Below, one piece after another: positions 42,674 to 51,221 of a stretch of DNA of 64,000 nt. The notes beneath the pieces were generated by a model that was not told the origin of the DNA, searched no databases, and saw only the letters and a program-made list of their open reading frames with translations. The first letter of the stretch is position 1; each line of letters starts with the position of its first letter. The stretch covers positions 1 to 64,000 of the forward strand of contig DATIPT010000167.1 in assembly GCA_035471625.1 (NCBI GenBank), read 5' to 3'. A program made the translations under genes and the position numbers. This DNA is from DATEVL01 sp035471625 (GTDB lineage: Bacteria; Chloroflexota; Anaerolineae; Anaerolineales; E44-bin32).

Positions 42674-43912
42674 ATGAGACCCCAATCCGTCGATGAGCAG
42701 ACGGCCCTGTTGATGCAGGGGACCGAGTACGGCGACGAGACGCTCAAACAGAGCATGACGCAGGAATTGCGTCAGCGTCTGGTCGAGTCGCGGGAGACCG
42801 GGCGTCCGCTGCGCGTCTACTGCGGCTACGACCCGACCAAGCCGGACCTGCATCTGGGGCACACGATCACGATGCGCAAGCTGCGCCAGTTCCAGGAGTT
42901 CGGCCACGACGTCACCTTTCTGATCGGCGACTACACGACACTCGTGGGCGATCCGTCCGACAAGGACAAGCTGCGCCCGCGGCTCTCGTCGGACGAGATC
43001 CGGGCCAACGCCGCCACCTATGCCGAGCAGGCCTTCCGCATCCTGGACCGGGAGAAGACGCGCATCCGGTACAACTCGGAATGGCTGAGCACGCTGTCGT
43101 TCGCCGAAGTGATCCGGCTGTCGGCGAACTTCACCGTGCAGCAATTCCTGGCGCGCGAGCGATTCGCTCTGCGGGTCGAGCAGGGCGAGCCCGTCTATCT
43201 GCATGAGACGCTGTACGGCGTGATGCAGGGGTACGACGCCGTCGCCCAGGAAGCCGACGTCCAGGTCGGTGGCAGCGAGCAGCTGTTCAACATCATCGTC
43301 GCCGGTCGCAAGCTCCAGGAGGTCTTCGGCCAGCGCCCGCAGGTCGGAGTGCTCCTGGGGATCCTTCCCGGCACGGACGGCGTCCTCCGCATGTCCAAGA
43401 GCACCGGCAACACGATCGAGATCATGAGCACGGCGGAGGACATGTACGGAAAGGTCATGAGCCTTCCCGACGCGGCGATGCCGATCTACTTCCGGCTCGT
43501 GACTCGCTTCGCCCCGGGCGAGATCGAAGACCTCGAGGGCCGGGTCCAAAGCGGAGCGGTTCACCCGCGCGATGCCAAGATGCGCCTGGCGCGCGAGATC
43601 GTCGATATCTACTATGGCGGAGACGAGGCGGCCAGGGCTGAGGATTCGTTCCGGAGAGTCTTCCAGGAAGGCCGAGCGCCGGAGTCGATCGATGAGCTAG
43701 TCGTGCCCCTCGGTTCCAGCGTCGCAGCCGTTCTCGAGACGGCTGGATGGGTAGCCAGTCGAAGCGAAGCGCGCCGCCTGATCGATCAAGGAGGCGTCAC
43801 CCTCGACGGCCAACCGGTCTCATCGTCGAGCGACATCGTGGACCTGACGAGGCCGCGGTTGTTGCGCCTGGGAAAGCGACGCCACGCCAGGCTTGTGGCG
43901 AAAGACGGGTGA
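42674..43912 (+). CDS. tyrS: Tyrosyl-tRNA synthetase
   Basis: This 412-residue class I synthetase charges tRNA-Tyr. The HIGH motif is H60-L-G-H63, and the KMSKS loop reads RMSKS at about residue 239. GGSEQLFNIIVAGR and a C-terminal S4 RNA-binding domain (about 345-405) complete the pattern. It belongs to the TyrRS branch with an HLGH signature. The gap from the ATP-grasp gene is 85 bases, with no T-box or clear promoter, so it may be co-transcribed with the upstream pair. It converges on rtcB with six bases between stops. Confidence 0.96.
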   Translation: MRPQSVDEQTALLMQGTEYGDETLKQSMTQELRQRLVESRETGRPLRVYCGYDPTKPDLHLGHTITMRKLRQFQEFGHDVTFLIGDYTTLVGDPSDKDKLRPRLSSDEIRANAATYAEQAFRILDREKTRIRYNSEWLSTLSFAEVIRLSANFTVQQFLARERFALRVEQGEPVYLHETLYGVMQGYDAVAQEADVQVGGSEQLFNIIVAGRKLQEVFGQRPQVGVLLGILPGTDGVLRMSKSTGNTIEIMSTAEDMYGKVMSLPDAAMPIYFRLVTRFAPGEIEDLEGRVQSGAVHPRDAKMRLAREIVDIYYGGDEAARAEDSFRRVFQEGRAPESIDELVVPLGSSVAAVLETAGWVASRSEARRLIDQGGVTLDGQPVSSSSDIVDLTRPRLLRLGKRRHARLVAKDG

Positions 43913-43918
43913 GGCGCC

Positions 43919-45388
43919 TCAACCTTTGACGACCGCCACTGGCCGCAGCCGGGCGACCTTGGCGGCGATCCCGGCACCGGCGACCACCTCGACCACGGCG
44001 TCGACATCTTTGTAGGCCCGCGGCGCTTCTTCGGCCAAGCCCGGCAGGCTCCCGGCGCGCACCCGCACCCCTTGATCTTCCAACTCCTGCCGCAACCGAT
44101 CACCGCGGATGGATCGCTTCGCCTGATGGCGGCTCATCCGTCGCCCGGCGCCATGGCAGGTGGATCCGAAGGCCAGGGCCATCGATCCTTCGGTCCCTAG
44201 CAGGACCCAGGAGGCTGTTCCCATGCTCCCGGGGACCAGCACCGGCTGACCGAGACGCCGATAGCGAGGCGGCAGGCCCTCGAATCCTGGTCCAAAGGCC
44301 CGGGTGGCTCCCTTGCGATGGACGCATACCCGGACCGTATCCGACTCGATCTTGTGTTCCTCGATCTTCCCCATGTTGTGGGCGATGTCGTAGACCTGCG
44401 TCAGGCCGGTGTCCCGCACGCGCCCTCGGAAGACCTCGTCAAACGCCGTTCGGGCATGATCGGCCAGGATCTGGCGGTTGGCGAAGGCGTAGTTGGCGGC
44501 GCACGCCATGGCCGCGAAGTAGGACTTTCCCTCCGGCGAATCGAGAGGGGCACAGACAAGCTCTCGGTCGGGGATCTGGATCCCATACCGAGCGATCGCC
44601 GGCTGGAACTCCCGAACGTAGTCGGAGCACACCTGGTGTCCGAAGCCGCGCGATCCGCAGTGGATCTGCACGACGAGGTTCCCGACCTCCAGCCCCATGG
44701 CGGTAGCGGCTTCGTCATGAAAGACCTGGTCGACCACGTCGACTTCGACGAAGTGATTGCCGGCGCCGAGGGTGCCCAGCTGGGGCCGTCCGCGTTCGCG
44801 CGCCCGCGGGCTGATCGCGCTGGGCTCGGCTCCAGAGATCGTTCCTTCTTCTTCGGTCGCCTCCAGGTCGCCGGCCTGTGCGAAGCCTTTTTGCTCCGCC
44901 CACCGGGCGCCTTCCCGGCAGACCTTGTCGAGGTCCTTGCTGCTCAGGGGGACGCTGCCCTTGACACCGACGCCGCTCGGGCAATGCGCGTACAGTGCGC
45001 TCGCCAGCTCGGGGATCCGCGGCTCGGCTTCGCCGTAGGCGATCCGGCTCGCCAGCAGTCGAACGCCGCAATTGATGTCGTAGCCGATCGCCCCCGGGGA
45101 AATCACGCCGTCCGGCAGGCGGGTGGCGGCTACGCCGCCGATCGGGAATCCGTATCCCTGATGGACGTCGGGCATTACGGTCACGTGACTTACCAGGCCG
45201 GGGAGGGTGGCAGCGTTGACCGCCTGGCCAAGCGAGGCGTCTCCCAGCGCGTCCTCCACCAGGGCCTCATCGGCGAACAGCCGAACGGGGACGCGCATGT
45301 CGGAGCGGAAGCTCACCGGGATCTCCCACATCAAGGGAGATTGCCGGACCAGGTCTTGCTTCTGAGGGCGGGGCGTCTTGAGGGTCAC
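43919..45388 (-). CDS. rtcB: RNA-splicing ligase RtcB
   Basis: This 489-residue GTP-dependent ligase joins RNA 2',3'-cyclic phosphate (or 3'-phosphate) and 5'-OH ends. The metal- and GTP-binding residues are present: PGAIGYDINCGVRLL, GTLGAGNHFVEV, IHCGSRGFGHQV and YDIAHNMGKIEEH. The guanylylated histidine is H412 in the CHGAGRRMSR signature. It starts with GTG, six bases after the archease stop, so the ligase and its activator are co-expressed. In bacteria the pair repairs cleaved tRNA or rRNA after stress. Confidence 0.96.
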   Translation of the reverse strand: MTLKTPRPQKQDLVRQSPLMWEIPVSFRSDMRVPVRLFADEALVEDALGDASLGQAVNAATLPGLVSHVTVMPDVHQGYGFPIGGVAATRLPDGVISPGAIGYDINCGVRLLASRIAYGEAEPRIPELASALYAHCPSGVGVKGSVPLSSKDLDKVCREGARWAEQKGFAQAGDLEATEEEGTISGAEPSAISPRARERGRPQLGTLGAGNHFVEVDVVDQVFHDEAATAMGLEVGNLVVQIHCGSRGFGHQVCSDYVREFQPAIARYGIQIPDRELVCAPLDSPEGKSYFAAMACAANYAFANRQILADHARTAFDEVFRGRVRDTGLTQVYDIAHNMGKIEEHKIESDTVRVCVHRKGATRAFGPGFEGLPPRYRRLGQPVLVPGSMGTASWVLLGTEGSMALAFGSTCHGAGRRMSRHQAKRSIRGDRLRQELEDQGVRVRAGSLPGLAEEAPRAYKDVDAVVEVVAGAGIAAKVARLRPVAVVKG

Positions 45389-45394
45389 GGATTC

Positions 45395-45805
45395 CTAGAC
45401 ATCAAACACGATCGTGGTTTCCAGGCCCTCGGTGTCTTCCCGGACGACAAGCTCATGAAACGTGACCGCCTTGATCGGCTTCTCGATCCCGGCCAAAGGA
45501 ACCTCTTCCCAGGTCGCCGAAAGCGAGAGCGGCGGGGAGACTTCGACTTCGATCCGAACCGGGATCCGGGATCGGCCTTCGAGCGCGAACAGGACTTCCT
45601 CCAGCCATTGGACCAGCAGGGTCTCCCGGTCGGCGGCTTCCAGCCGGACCGACCGTTCCGACGACGGACCGTCGCTGCTGCGGGCTCCGCAGGCCGCGAG
45701 CATCGCCGAAGCAGCAACCTGGCACAGTTCACCCATCGTCGCCCCGCGAACCCGCAGGGCCCAGTCCGCAGTGTGCTCGACCTCCTCGTACCGGACACCG
45801 CCCAC
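45395..45805 (-). CDS. Archease (RtcB activator)
   Basis: This 136-residue archease promotes guanylylation and turnover of RtcB. The family motif VEHTADWALRVRG includes H11 and D14. The C-terminal part has KAVTFHELVV and ends with the conserved hydrophobic-plus-Asp IVFDV, where acidic residues bind the metal needed for activation. It directly precedes rtcB. The start is GTG with a TATACT box only six bases upstream, so translation is probably leaderless. Confidence 0.93.
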   Translation of the reverse strand: MGGVRYEEVEHTADWALRVRGATMGELCQVAASAMLAACGARSSDGPSSERSVRLEAADRETLLVQWLEEVLFALEGRSRIPVRIEVEVSPPLSLSATWEEVPLAGIEKPIKAVTFHELVVREDTEGLETTIVFDV

Positions 45806-45811
45806 AGATCG

Positions 45812-45817
45812 AGTATA
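45812..45817 (-). promoter_or_regulatory. -10 box of archease-rtcB, leaderless
   Basis: On the minus strand TATACT (45817 to 45812) ends six bases before the GTG start at 45805, which puts the likely transcription start on the start codon itself. A clear -35 box is not visible. It lies back to back with the -10 box of the divergent FHA gene. Confidence 0.5.
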
Positions 45818-45860
45818 TGCCGGAAGTTGCCTGTAATGCCGGTCAACCGGGGCCCCCGGT

Positions 45861-45866
45861 TATAAT
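45861..45866 (+). promoter_or_regulatory. -10 box of the FHA gene cluster, leaderless
   Basis: A perfect TATAAT ends nine bases before the ATG at 45876, and no ribosome-binding site lies between. The mRNA should start within about three bases of the start codon. No convincing -35 box is visible. Confidence 0.6.
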
Positions 45867-45875
45867 GAGCAACCT

Positions 45876-46739
45876 ATGGATCCGGATTCCGGCCTGCTTC
45901 TGCGGCGATTGCAGGAAGGATTGGCCACGCCCCTTGGCACCCTGACCGGGGAGCCCCCGATCTGGGATGTCGTCGGCTTGGAACTGTCTCGGGAAGCGCT
46001 CCAGGCTGTGCGCCAGGACGCTCGAGGTCGGGCGTACGCCCCTGATCAGTTCACCATCAGTTTCAACACGGTCGACGCCAGGACCTTGGCGGCCGCCAAC
46101 TCCGAGATCCAGGACCAGTTGGCGCGCGCGATCCACACGGCTTTCTCCGAATGTGGCTTCACCTTGGCGCGGTATCCGCATATCACCCTCTCGGCCGATC
46201 CGACGTTGCCGATCGGCGGAACCCGGGTGATCGTCTGGCACAGCCGCGATCCCCTGAGCGTCGCCTCCGCGTTTGATGCTCCCAACGACGAGCCGCCGGA
46301 TCCGCCTGCGGTGGGCGCCTTCCTCATCGTCGACGGGAAACGCCACTTCCGACTCGACCGGTCGCTGATCAACATCGGACGCAAGCTGGACAACCACCTG
46401 GTCCTGGCCGACCCGCACGTCTCCCGCCGTCATGCCGAAATCCGACTTCAGGGTGTGCGCTACATGCTGCGGGACCTGAACTCCACGGCCGGAACGCGCG
46501 TGAACGGTCAGCTAGTCGCTGAGCACCTCCTGCAACCCGGGGACGTGATCGGCATTTCCGGGATCACCTTGATCTACAATGAAGATCCCGGCGGTCCTCC
46601 GGGGGCGGCGACCCGCTACACGCCGCCATCGATGGGCCGCAAGGACCCGAATCAAGTAACGCCTCTGGACCTTCGTCGAAGCGATTTCGAGAAGACTCGC
46701 CCCACGGACGACCGATCGTCAGGCGGGAAGGACTCCTAG
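45876..46739 (+). CDS. DUF3662-FHA protein (FhaA-like)
   Basis: This 287-residue protein has an N-terminal DUF3662 domain (about 8-125, with YAPDQFTISFN) and a C-terminal FHA domain (about 148-240). The phosphothreonine-binding residues are clear: INIGRKLDNHLVL, SRRHAEI and NSTAGTRVNG. In actinobacteria FhaA binds phosphorylated MviN and regulates peptidoglycan precursor export. A similar signalling role is likely here, but no Ser/Thr kinase lies in the window. It is the first gene of the cluster and probably leaderless. Confidence 0.9.
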   Translation: MDPDSGLLLRRLQEGLATPLGTLTGEPPIWDVVGLELSREALQAVRQDARGRAYAPDQFTISFNTVDARTLAAANSEIQDQLARAIHTAFSECGFTLARYPHITLSADPTLPIGGTRVIVWHSRDPLSVASAFDAPNDEPPDPPAVGAFLIVDGKRHFRLDRSLINIGRKLDNHLVLADPHVSRRHAEIRLQGVRYMLRDLNSTAGTRVNGQLVAEHLLQPGDVIGISGITLIYNEDPGGPPGAATRYTPPSMGRKDPNQVTPLDLRRSDFEKTRPTDDRSSGGKDS

Positions 46740-46790
46740 CGACGCGCAGCCGTGGATCCGATGACGGCGTGACCTCGACCTGACCCACCG

Positions 46791-47612
46791 ATGAAAGAAC
46801 GACTGCAAGAGGCCGAGCGCAAGTTGCAGGGGTTGATTGAGGGATCGCTCTCGCGCCTCGCCGGTGGAAAGATTTCCCCGGCGGTTGTCGCCAGCCAACT
46901 GGCCGCTGGGATGACCGACGGCCTGACGTGGGATCCGGCAGGCAAAGCCTACGCGCCCGATCAGTTCGCCATCACGATGCATCCCAAGGATGTTGAAGTG
47001 GTGATCGCCCAGGCGCCGGATCTGCGCGCTGAGTTGGCTCGCGCCCTGTTGGACACGGCCCGGGAGAGCGGCTACGTCATGGCCACCGAACCCAACGTTA
47101 CCCTGGCGGCAGACCCGACGCTCAAGCCATGGGATGTGCGGGTCGTCGCCTGGCACAGCGGCAACCACTTGGAGTTCACCCAGGCTGGGAATGGAATCGA
47201 GATCCCGACCGGCGACCGCCTGCCGCGCGGCGCCTACCTGATCCTTCGGGGGAAGCGGCACTTCCCCCTCGACCGTCCGCTGATCAATGTCGGGCGCCGA
47301 CTCGACAACCAGCTGATTCTGGACGACCCGCATGTCTCCCGGACCCATGCCCAGATCCGGGTGCGGGAGGGTCGTTTCGTCGTCTTTGACCTCGGATCGA
47401 CAGGCGGGACGATCATCAACGGCCACCGGATCCACCAACACGTGCTGCGCCCCGGAGATGTGATCACCATTGCCGGGGTCTCGATGGTCTACGGCGAAGA
47501 CCCCGGCGGACCTCCGGACGCCACGCCGGCGTACAGCCCGCCATTCCCACCCAAACCCGCCGGTGACCAGTCGACCCGGACCTGGGACAAGCGCGAGAAA
47601 AACCAGGAATGA
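46791..47612 (+). CDS. Second DUF3662-FHA protein
   Basis: This 273-residue paralogue of the preceding protein has DUF3662 at about residues 1-120 (YAPDQFAITMH). Its FHA domain (about 145-235) has INVGRRLDNQLIL, SRTHAQI and GSTGGTIING, and a Pro-rich tail follows. The N-terminus MKERLQEAERKLQGLIEGSLS is closer to actinobacterial FhaA than that of its neighbour. Tandem copies suggest separate phosphorylated partners. There is no clear ribosome site. The gap is 51 bases and translation may be weakly initiated. Its stop overlaps the ATG of the third FHA gene. Confidence 0.9.
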   Translation: MKERLQEAERKLQGLIEGSLSRLAGGKISPAVVASQLAAGMTDGLTWDPAGKAYAPDQFAITMHPKDVEVVIAQAPDLRAELARALLDTARESGYVMATEPNVTLAADPTLKPWDVRVVAWHSGNHLEFTQAGNGIEIPTGDRLPRGAYLILRGKRHFPLDRPLINVGRRLDNQLILDDPHVSRTHAQIRVREGRFVVFDLGSTGGTIINGHRIHQHVLRPGDVITIAGVSMVYGEDPGGPPDATPAYSPPFPPKPAGDQSTRTWDKREKNQE

Positions 47613-48082
47613 CCCCGACGCTGGCCCAACAGGCGCTGCAGATCCTATTCGCGGTCGCCCTGTACGCGTTCCTGGCCGCGCTCTTGGTCTTCCTGTGGCG
47701 AGACGAGCGCCGCGCGGCTGTTGGGGCGATGGGACCTCCACCGGCCCACTTGCTCAGGCTCGACGGGGAGAAGCCAGTCGGCTTCAAGCTCAGCGCCTCC
47801 TCTCTTGTCGGGCGCGCCGCCGACAACGCCATCCGCCTTGACGACCCTCTGGTATCCGCCTACCACGCGCGCCTTTCCTTTGTCGGCGGGCAATGGATCG
47901 TTGAAGACCTGGGATCCCGGAATGGGACCCAGATCAACGATCTCCCGGTCGAAGGTCCCGTCGTCCTTGCGACCGGGGACATCCTCCGTATCGGCGGGAT
48001 CGAGCTGCGCTTCTCGTCCACTGAGCCACCCTCAGAGCCTGGTGGCGACGCGCACCTCGGCCCGGCGGCACAGCCGGACTGA
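47609..48082 (+). CDS. Membrane-anchored FHA protein (FhaB-like)
   Basis: This 157-residue protein has one N-terminal transmembrane helix (about 9-30) followed by a cytoplasmic FHA domain (about 60-135). The FHA motifs are SLVGRAADNAIRL, SAYHARL and GSRNGTQIND. The layout matches actinobacterial FhaB/FipA, which sits at the membrane and takes part in cell division and wall synthesis. The ATGA overlap with the preceding gene shows coupled translation. The nearby RodA-like gene supports a role in envelope growth. Confidence 0.9.
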   Translation: MTPTLAQQALQILFAVALYAFLAALLVFLWRDERRAAVGAMGPPPAHLLRLDGEKPVGFKLSASSLVGRAADNAIRLDDPLVSAYHARLSFVGGQWIVEDLGSRNGTQINDLPVEGPVVLATGDILRIGGIELRFSSTEPPSEPGGDAHLGPAAQPD

Positions 48083-48151
48083 CCGGCGCGGGAGAGTTGC
48101 CTTGCCGCTCGGTTCGGCATCGGTGACGCGCCGGACAAGGAGGAAAAGAAG

Positions 48152-49018
48152 ATGGACGACGTCCCCGTTCTCGGCGTTCTTGGCGGGACAGGTCTCTACG
48201 CGATGCCGGGATTGGAGGAGATCGAGCGCCGCGCCGTCGATACACCCTTTGGGACTCCGTCCGGACCGATCGTCATTGGGCGATTGGGCGGAAAGATCGT
48301 CGCCTTCCTAGCCCGGCACGGGGAGGCCCATAGGCTGACCCCGAGCGAGGTCAACTACCGGGCCAACATCTACGCGCTCAAGTTCATCGGCGTTGAACGC
48401 GTCCTGGCCATCAGCGCCTGCGGATCCCTTCGGGAGGACATCGCACCGGGAGAGATGGCGGTCCCGGACCAGCTCTACGATGGCACCCGGGGTCGGTCGC
48501 GGAGCTTCTTTGGCGACGGCGTCGTCGCCCACCTCAGCGCGCCAGATCCGTTCTGCCCCGACATGCGGGCCTGGACGGCCGCTGGGGTCGAATCGGCCGG
48601 GGGGCGCGTTCACCGCGGCGGCACCTATCTTACGATCGAAGGACCGCGCTTTTCGACCCGCGGCGAGTCGCGCCTGTACCGGGCGTGGAACCTGGACTTG
48701 ATCGGGATGACGACCTCCCCGGAGGCCTTCCTCGCCCGCGAGGCCGAGTTGTGCTACGCCGTTCTGGCCCATGTCACCGACTATGACGTCTGGCGGGTGG
48801 CGGAGGAAGCGGTCACCGTGGATGCCGTCGTTGCGCAACTCGAAGCGAACGCGCGGGTGGCGCAGGCTGCGATCGGCGGCGTTGTGGAGAAGCTGCCGGC
48901 ACCGCGCACGTGCGAATGCAAGGACGCGCTGCGCCATGCCTTGATCACGTCCCCCGGCTCGATCGGGCCGGAGGCTCGCAAGAGGCTGGGTCTGATTGTC
49001 GCTCGCTATCTCGACTGA
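48152..49018 (+). CDS. S-methyl-5'-thioadenosine phosphorylase (MTAP type)
   Basis: This 288-residue purine-nucleoside-phosphorylase-fold enzyme has VLGGTGLYAMPGLE, ARHGEAHRLTPSEVNYRAN and the MTAP-type active-site run TIEGPRFSTRGES, followed by MTTSPEA and TDYDVW. It should convert methylthioadenosine plus phosphate to adenine and methylthioribose-1-phosphate. Methylthioinosine is possible as substrate, since an MTA deaminase is also encoded in the window. It has a strong AAGGAGGA site. Its end overlaps the RodA-like gene by 23 bases. The insertion of this gene between FHA and RodA genes is unusual. Confidence 0.9.
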   Translation: MDDVPVLGVLGGTGLYAMPGLEEIERRAVDTPFGTPSGPIVIGRLGGKIVAFLARHGEAHRLTPSEVNYRANIYALKFIGVERVLAISACGSLREDIAPGEMAVPDQLYDGTRGRSRSFFGDGVVAHLSAPDPFCPDMRAWTAAGVESAGGRVHRGGTYLTIEGPRFSTRGESRLYRAWNLDLIGMTTSPEAFLAREAELCYAVLAHVTDYDVWRVAEEAVTVDAVVAQLEANARVAQAAIGGVVEKLPAPRTCECKDALRHALITSPGSIGPEARKRLGLIVARYLD

Positions 49019-50528
49019 AGCGCACGATCGAATCCGAAAGCGCGAGGCAATCCTTCTCGCGCTGGCCTTCGGATTCCTCCTGGTCAATGCCGTGGCGCTG
49101 GCCCTGACGGCGGCTGGCCGAGTCGGGGTTCCCGGCCTGAGCGTGTTGTCGGTCGTGCCGGCGTGGGGGGCCTCAGCCTGGTTGCTGCATCGAGTCTTGA
49201 ACCGGCGGCTTCCCGATCGGGATCCATTCCTGCTGCCTTCCGGCTTGCTGCTCATGGGGTGGGGGATCCTGGTGATCTGGCGCTTGCTCCCTGAGTTCGG
49301 TGCGCGCCAATTGGCCTGGTTTCTGGCCGTCACGGCGCTGATCTTCGAAGTGGCTCGGATGCAGTCGGTCACCGCGTGGCTGCGGAGGTACCGACTGGTT
49401 TGGCTCCTTGGCGGGTTGTTCCTCCTGGCCCTCACGTTGTTCATGGGAACCAACCCGTCGGGGGGCGAGTCCCGCTTGTGGCTCGGGTGCTGCGGACAGT
49501 ACTTCCAACCCTCCGAACCGCTGCGCCTGTTGTTGATCGCGTACTTGGCATCGTTCCTCGCCGATCGAATGCTGCCGGGGAGTGAGGAGCCTGCTCGCTA
49601 CGGTTTGCGGTCCGTCCTCGTCCCTTTGCTGGTCGTCTGGGGACTGGCCGTGGCACTGCTGGCGGCCCAGCGGGACCTTGGGGCGGGTAGCCTGTTCTTG
49701 GCCCTCCTGGTGGTCGTGTTGTATCTCGCCTTCCGACGTTGGGAGATCCTCCTGGTGGGCCTCGGGCTGCTGATCACCGCCGGGGTGGCTGCCGCCAGCT
49801 TGTCGTCGGTCGTGCAAGCGCGTGTTGAGACCTGGCTGAATCCCTGGGACGATCCGCTGACCTCCTCGTACCAGTCGCTGCAGGCATTGTTCGCCCTGGC
49901 ATCGGGCGGGTTGGTGGGGGCCGGGCCTGGCCTGGGTTCCCCCGGATTGGTCCCCGCGATTCACACGGACTACATCTTTGTCGCCATGGGGGAGGAATGG
50001 GGGCTGGCCGGAGGCTTGGGGGTCCTGGCGCTCCTGGCGGTCATCACGAGCAGGGGCCTGAGGGCCGCGACCTTGAGTCGAGACAACTACTCCGCCATCC
50101 TGGCCGCAGGTCTCTCGATCGCCATTGGATTGCAGGCCTTCATCATCCTCGGTGGCGTCCTCCGTCTGGTTCCGCTCACCGGAGTGACGTTGCCGTTCGT
50201 CTCCTACGGAGGTTCGTCGCTCCTGACGACGGGAATAGCGTTCGCCGTCTTGATCCGGATTTCCGCCAGGCAGGGAGACCACCCGCGATTCGCTGCGGTG
50301 ATCCGGCGCATCCACGCCGCTGGGATCGTACTTTGGGCGGCCCTGGCCCTCTCCCTGGGTTGGTGGATGATCGTGCGAGGGCCGGCCCTCAGCGGGCGTG
50401 CGGAGAACCCGCGCAGCCATGTGCCGGCGTCGCCGAGCGAAGCCGTGCCGGAAGGCCTTGGCATTCCCGGCGAGCTAGCCCCGCCGGGGCAATCCAGGGT
50501 TGACCCGTCCTCCCGGCTGCAGGTATAA
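48996..50528 (+). CDS. RodA/FtsW/SpoVE-family SEDS protein
   Basis: This is a 510-residue polytopic membrane protein of the SEDS family, whose members polymerise glycan strands from lipid II. Conserved blocks include AAQRDLGAGSLFLALLVVVL, GGLVGAGPGLGSPG with HTDYIFVAMGEEWG, and VPLTGVTLPFVSYGGSSLL. The last 90 residues after the final helix are Pro/Ala-rich and variable. The start is TTG at 48996, inside the end of the phosphorylase gene; the next possible start would remove the first helix. Whether it is elongasome RodA or divisome FtsW cannot be decided, but the FHA neighbourhood resembles the rodA cluster of actinobacteria. Confidence 0.88.
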   Translation: MSLAISTEAHDRIRKREAILLALAFGFLLVNAVALALTAAGRVGVPGLSVLSVVPAWGASAWLLHRVLNRRLPDRDPFLLPSGLLLMGWGILVIWRLLPEFGARQLAWFLAVTALIFEVARMQSVTAWLRRYRLVWLLGGLFLLALTLFMGTNPSGGESRLWLGCCGQYFQPSEPLRLLLIAYLASFLADRMLPGSEEPARYGLRSVLVPLLVVWGLAVALLAAQRDLGAGSLFLALLVVVLYLAFRRWEILLVGLGLLITAGVAAASLSSVVQARVETWLNPWDDPLTSSYQSLQALFALASGGLVGAGPGLGSPGLVPAIHTDYIFVAMGEEWGLAGGLGVLALLAVITSRGLRAATLSRDNYSAILAAGLSIAIGLQAFIILGGVLRLVPLTGVTLPFVSYGGSSLLTTGIAFAVLIRISARQGDHPRFAAVIRRIHAAGIVLWAALALSLGWWMIVRGPALSGRAENPRSHVPASPSEAVPEGLGIPGELAPPGQSRVDPSSRLQV

Positions 50529-50529
50529 T
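50500..50529 (+). promoter_or_regulatory. Sigma-70 promoter of the rpsP-khpA-rimM operon
   Basis: TTGACC (50500-50505) and a perfect TATAAT (50524-50529) are 18 bases apart and overlap the end of the SEDS gene, including its TAA stop. Transcription should begin near 50536, giving a GC-rich leader of about 186 bases before rpsP. Confidence 0.8.
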
Positions 50530-50721
50530 CATTCCGCTCGCATGCCCGGACCGTCCCGCCGGTCCGACTGCCGCTCCCTCGCGGCGGTCCGATCGGCGGT
50601 CACGTTGTCCCGGTGCGAGACATCAGCGGTGGGCCCGACCGACCTCCGCCGAAAGCGCCGTCCTTCCGGTGCTCCTCAGCGGCGAAGCGAAGTCGGCCCG
50701 AACGAAACGAGTGAGGCGACG

Positions 50722-51201
50722 ATGGTTCGTATCAGGTTGCGCCGGGTAGGTTCCCGGCACCAACCGAGTTTTCGTGTGATCGCGGCCGACGAGGAAAGTC
50801 CGCGCGACGGGCGGTTCCTCGAAATCCTCGGCCACTACAATCCTCGGACGGATCCGGCGACGATCCAGCTGGATGAGGCCAGGGTCTTTCACTGGCTCGG
50901 AAACGGCGCCCAGCCGTCCGACTCGGCTCGGCGCGTACTGACGAGCGCCGGCTGCTGGGGCCGCTGGGAGCGCTACAAGGGCGGTGAGCCCATCGAGGCT
51001 CTCCTGGAGGAGGCCAAGTCGGCCTCGTCTGAGGTCGACTTGCGGACGTCGACGGCGCGCCCGAAGCCGTCCCGGCCTTCGAAGAAGGCGCGGGCCAAGG
51101 CGGAGGCGGAGGCTGAACCCGCCGCGGCAGAAGCGGTCGCCGAGGCACCGGCCGAGCCGCCCGACGAAGCCGAATCGGCTGAGTCAGGCGAAGAAGCCTA
51201 G
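50722..51201 (+). CDS. rpsP: Ribosomal protein S16 with long C-terminal extension
   Basis: This 159-residue protein has a normal S16 core of about 80 residues (MVRIRLRRVGSRHQPSFRVI, then RDGRFLEILGHYNP). A second half rich in Lys, Ala, Glu and Pro, probably disordered, follows. S16 helps assemble the 30S body. The start is the ATG at 50722, where S16 similarity begins; the long open frame upstream is leader. The operon continues with khpA and rimM, a very common order, but ffh and trmD are absent from the positions they often take. Confidence 0.95.
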   Translation: MVRIRLRRVGSRHQPSFRVIAADEESPRDGRFLEILGHYNPRTDPATIQLDEARVFHWLGNGAQPSDSARRVLTSAGCWGRWERYKGGEPIEALLEEAKSASSEVDLRTSTARPKPSRPSKKARAKAEAEAEPAAAEAVAEAPAEPPDEAESAESGEEA

Positions 51202-51221
51202 GTCGTTGCGAGGGTGACCGG

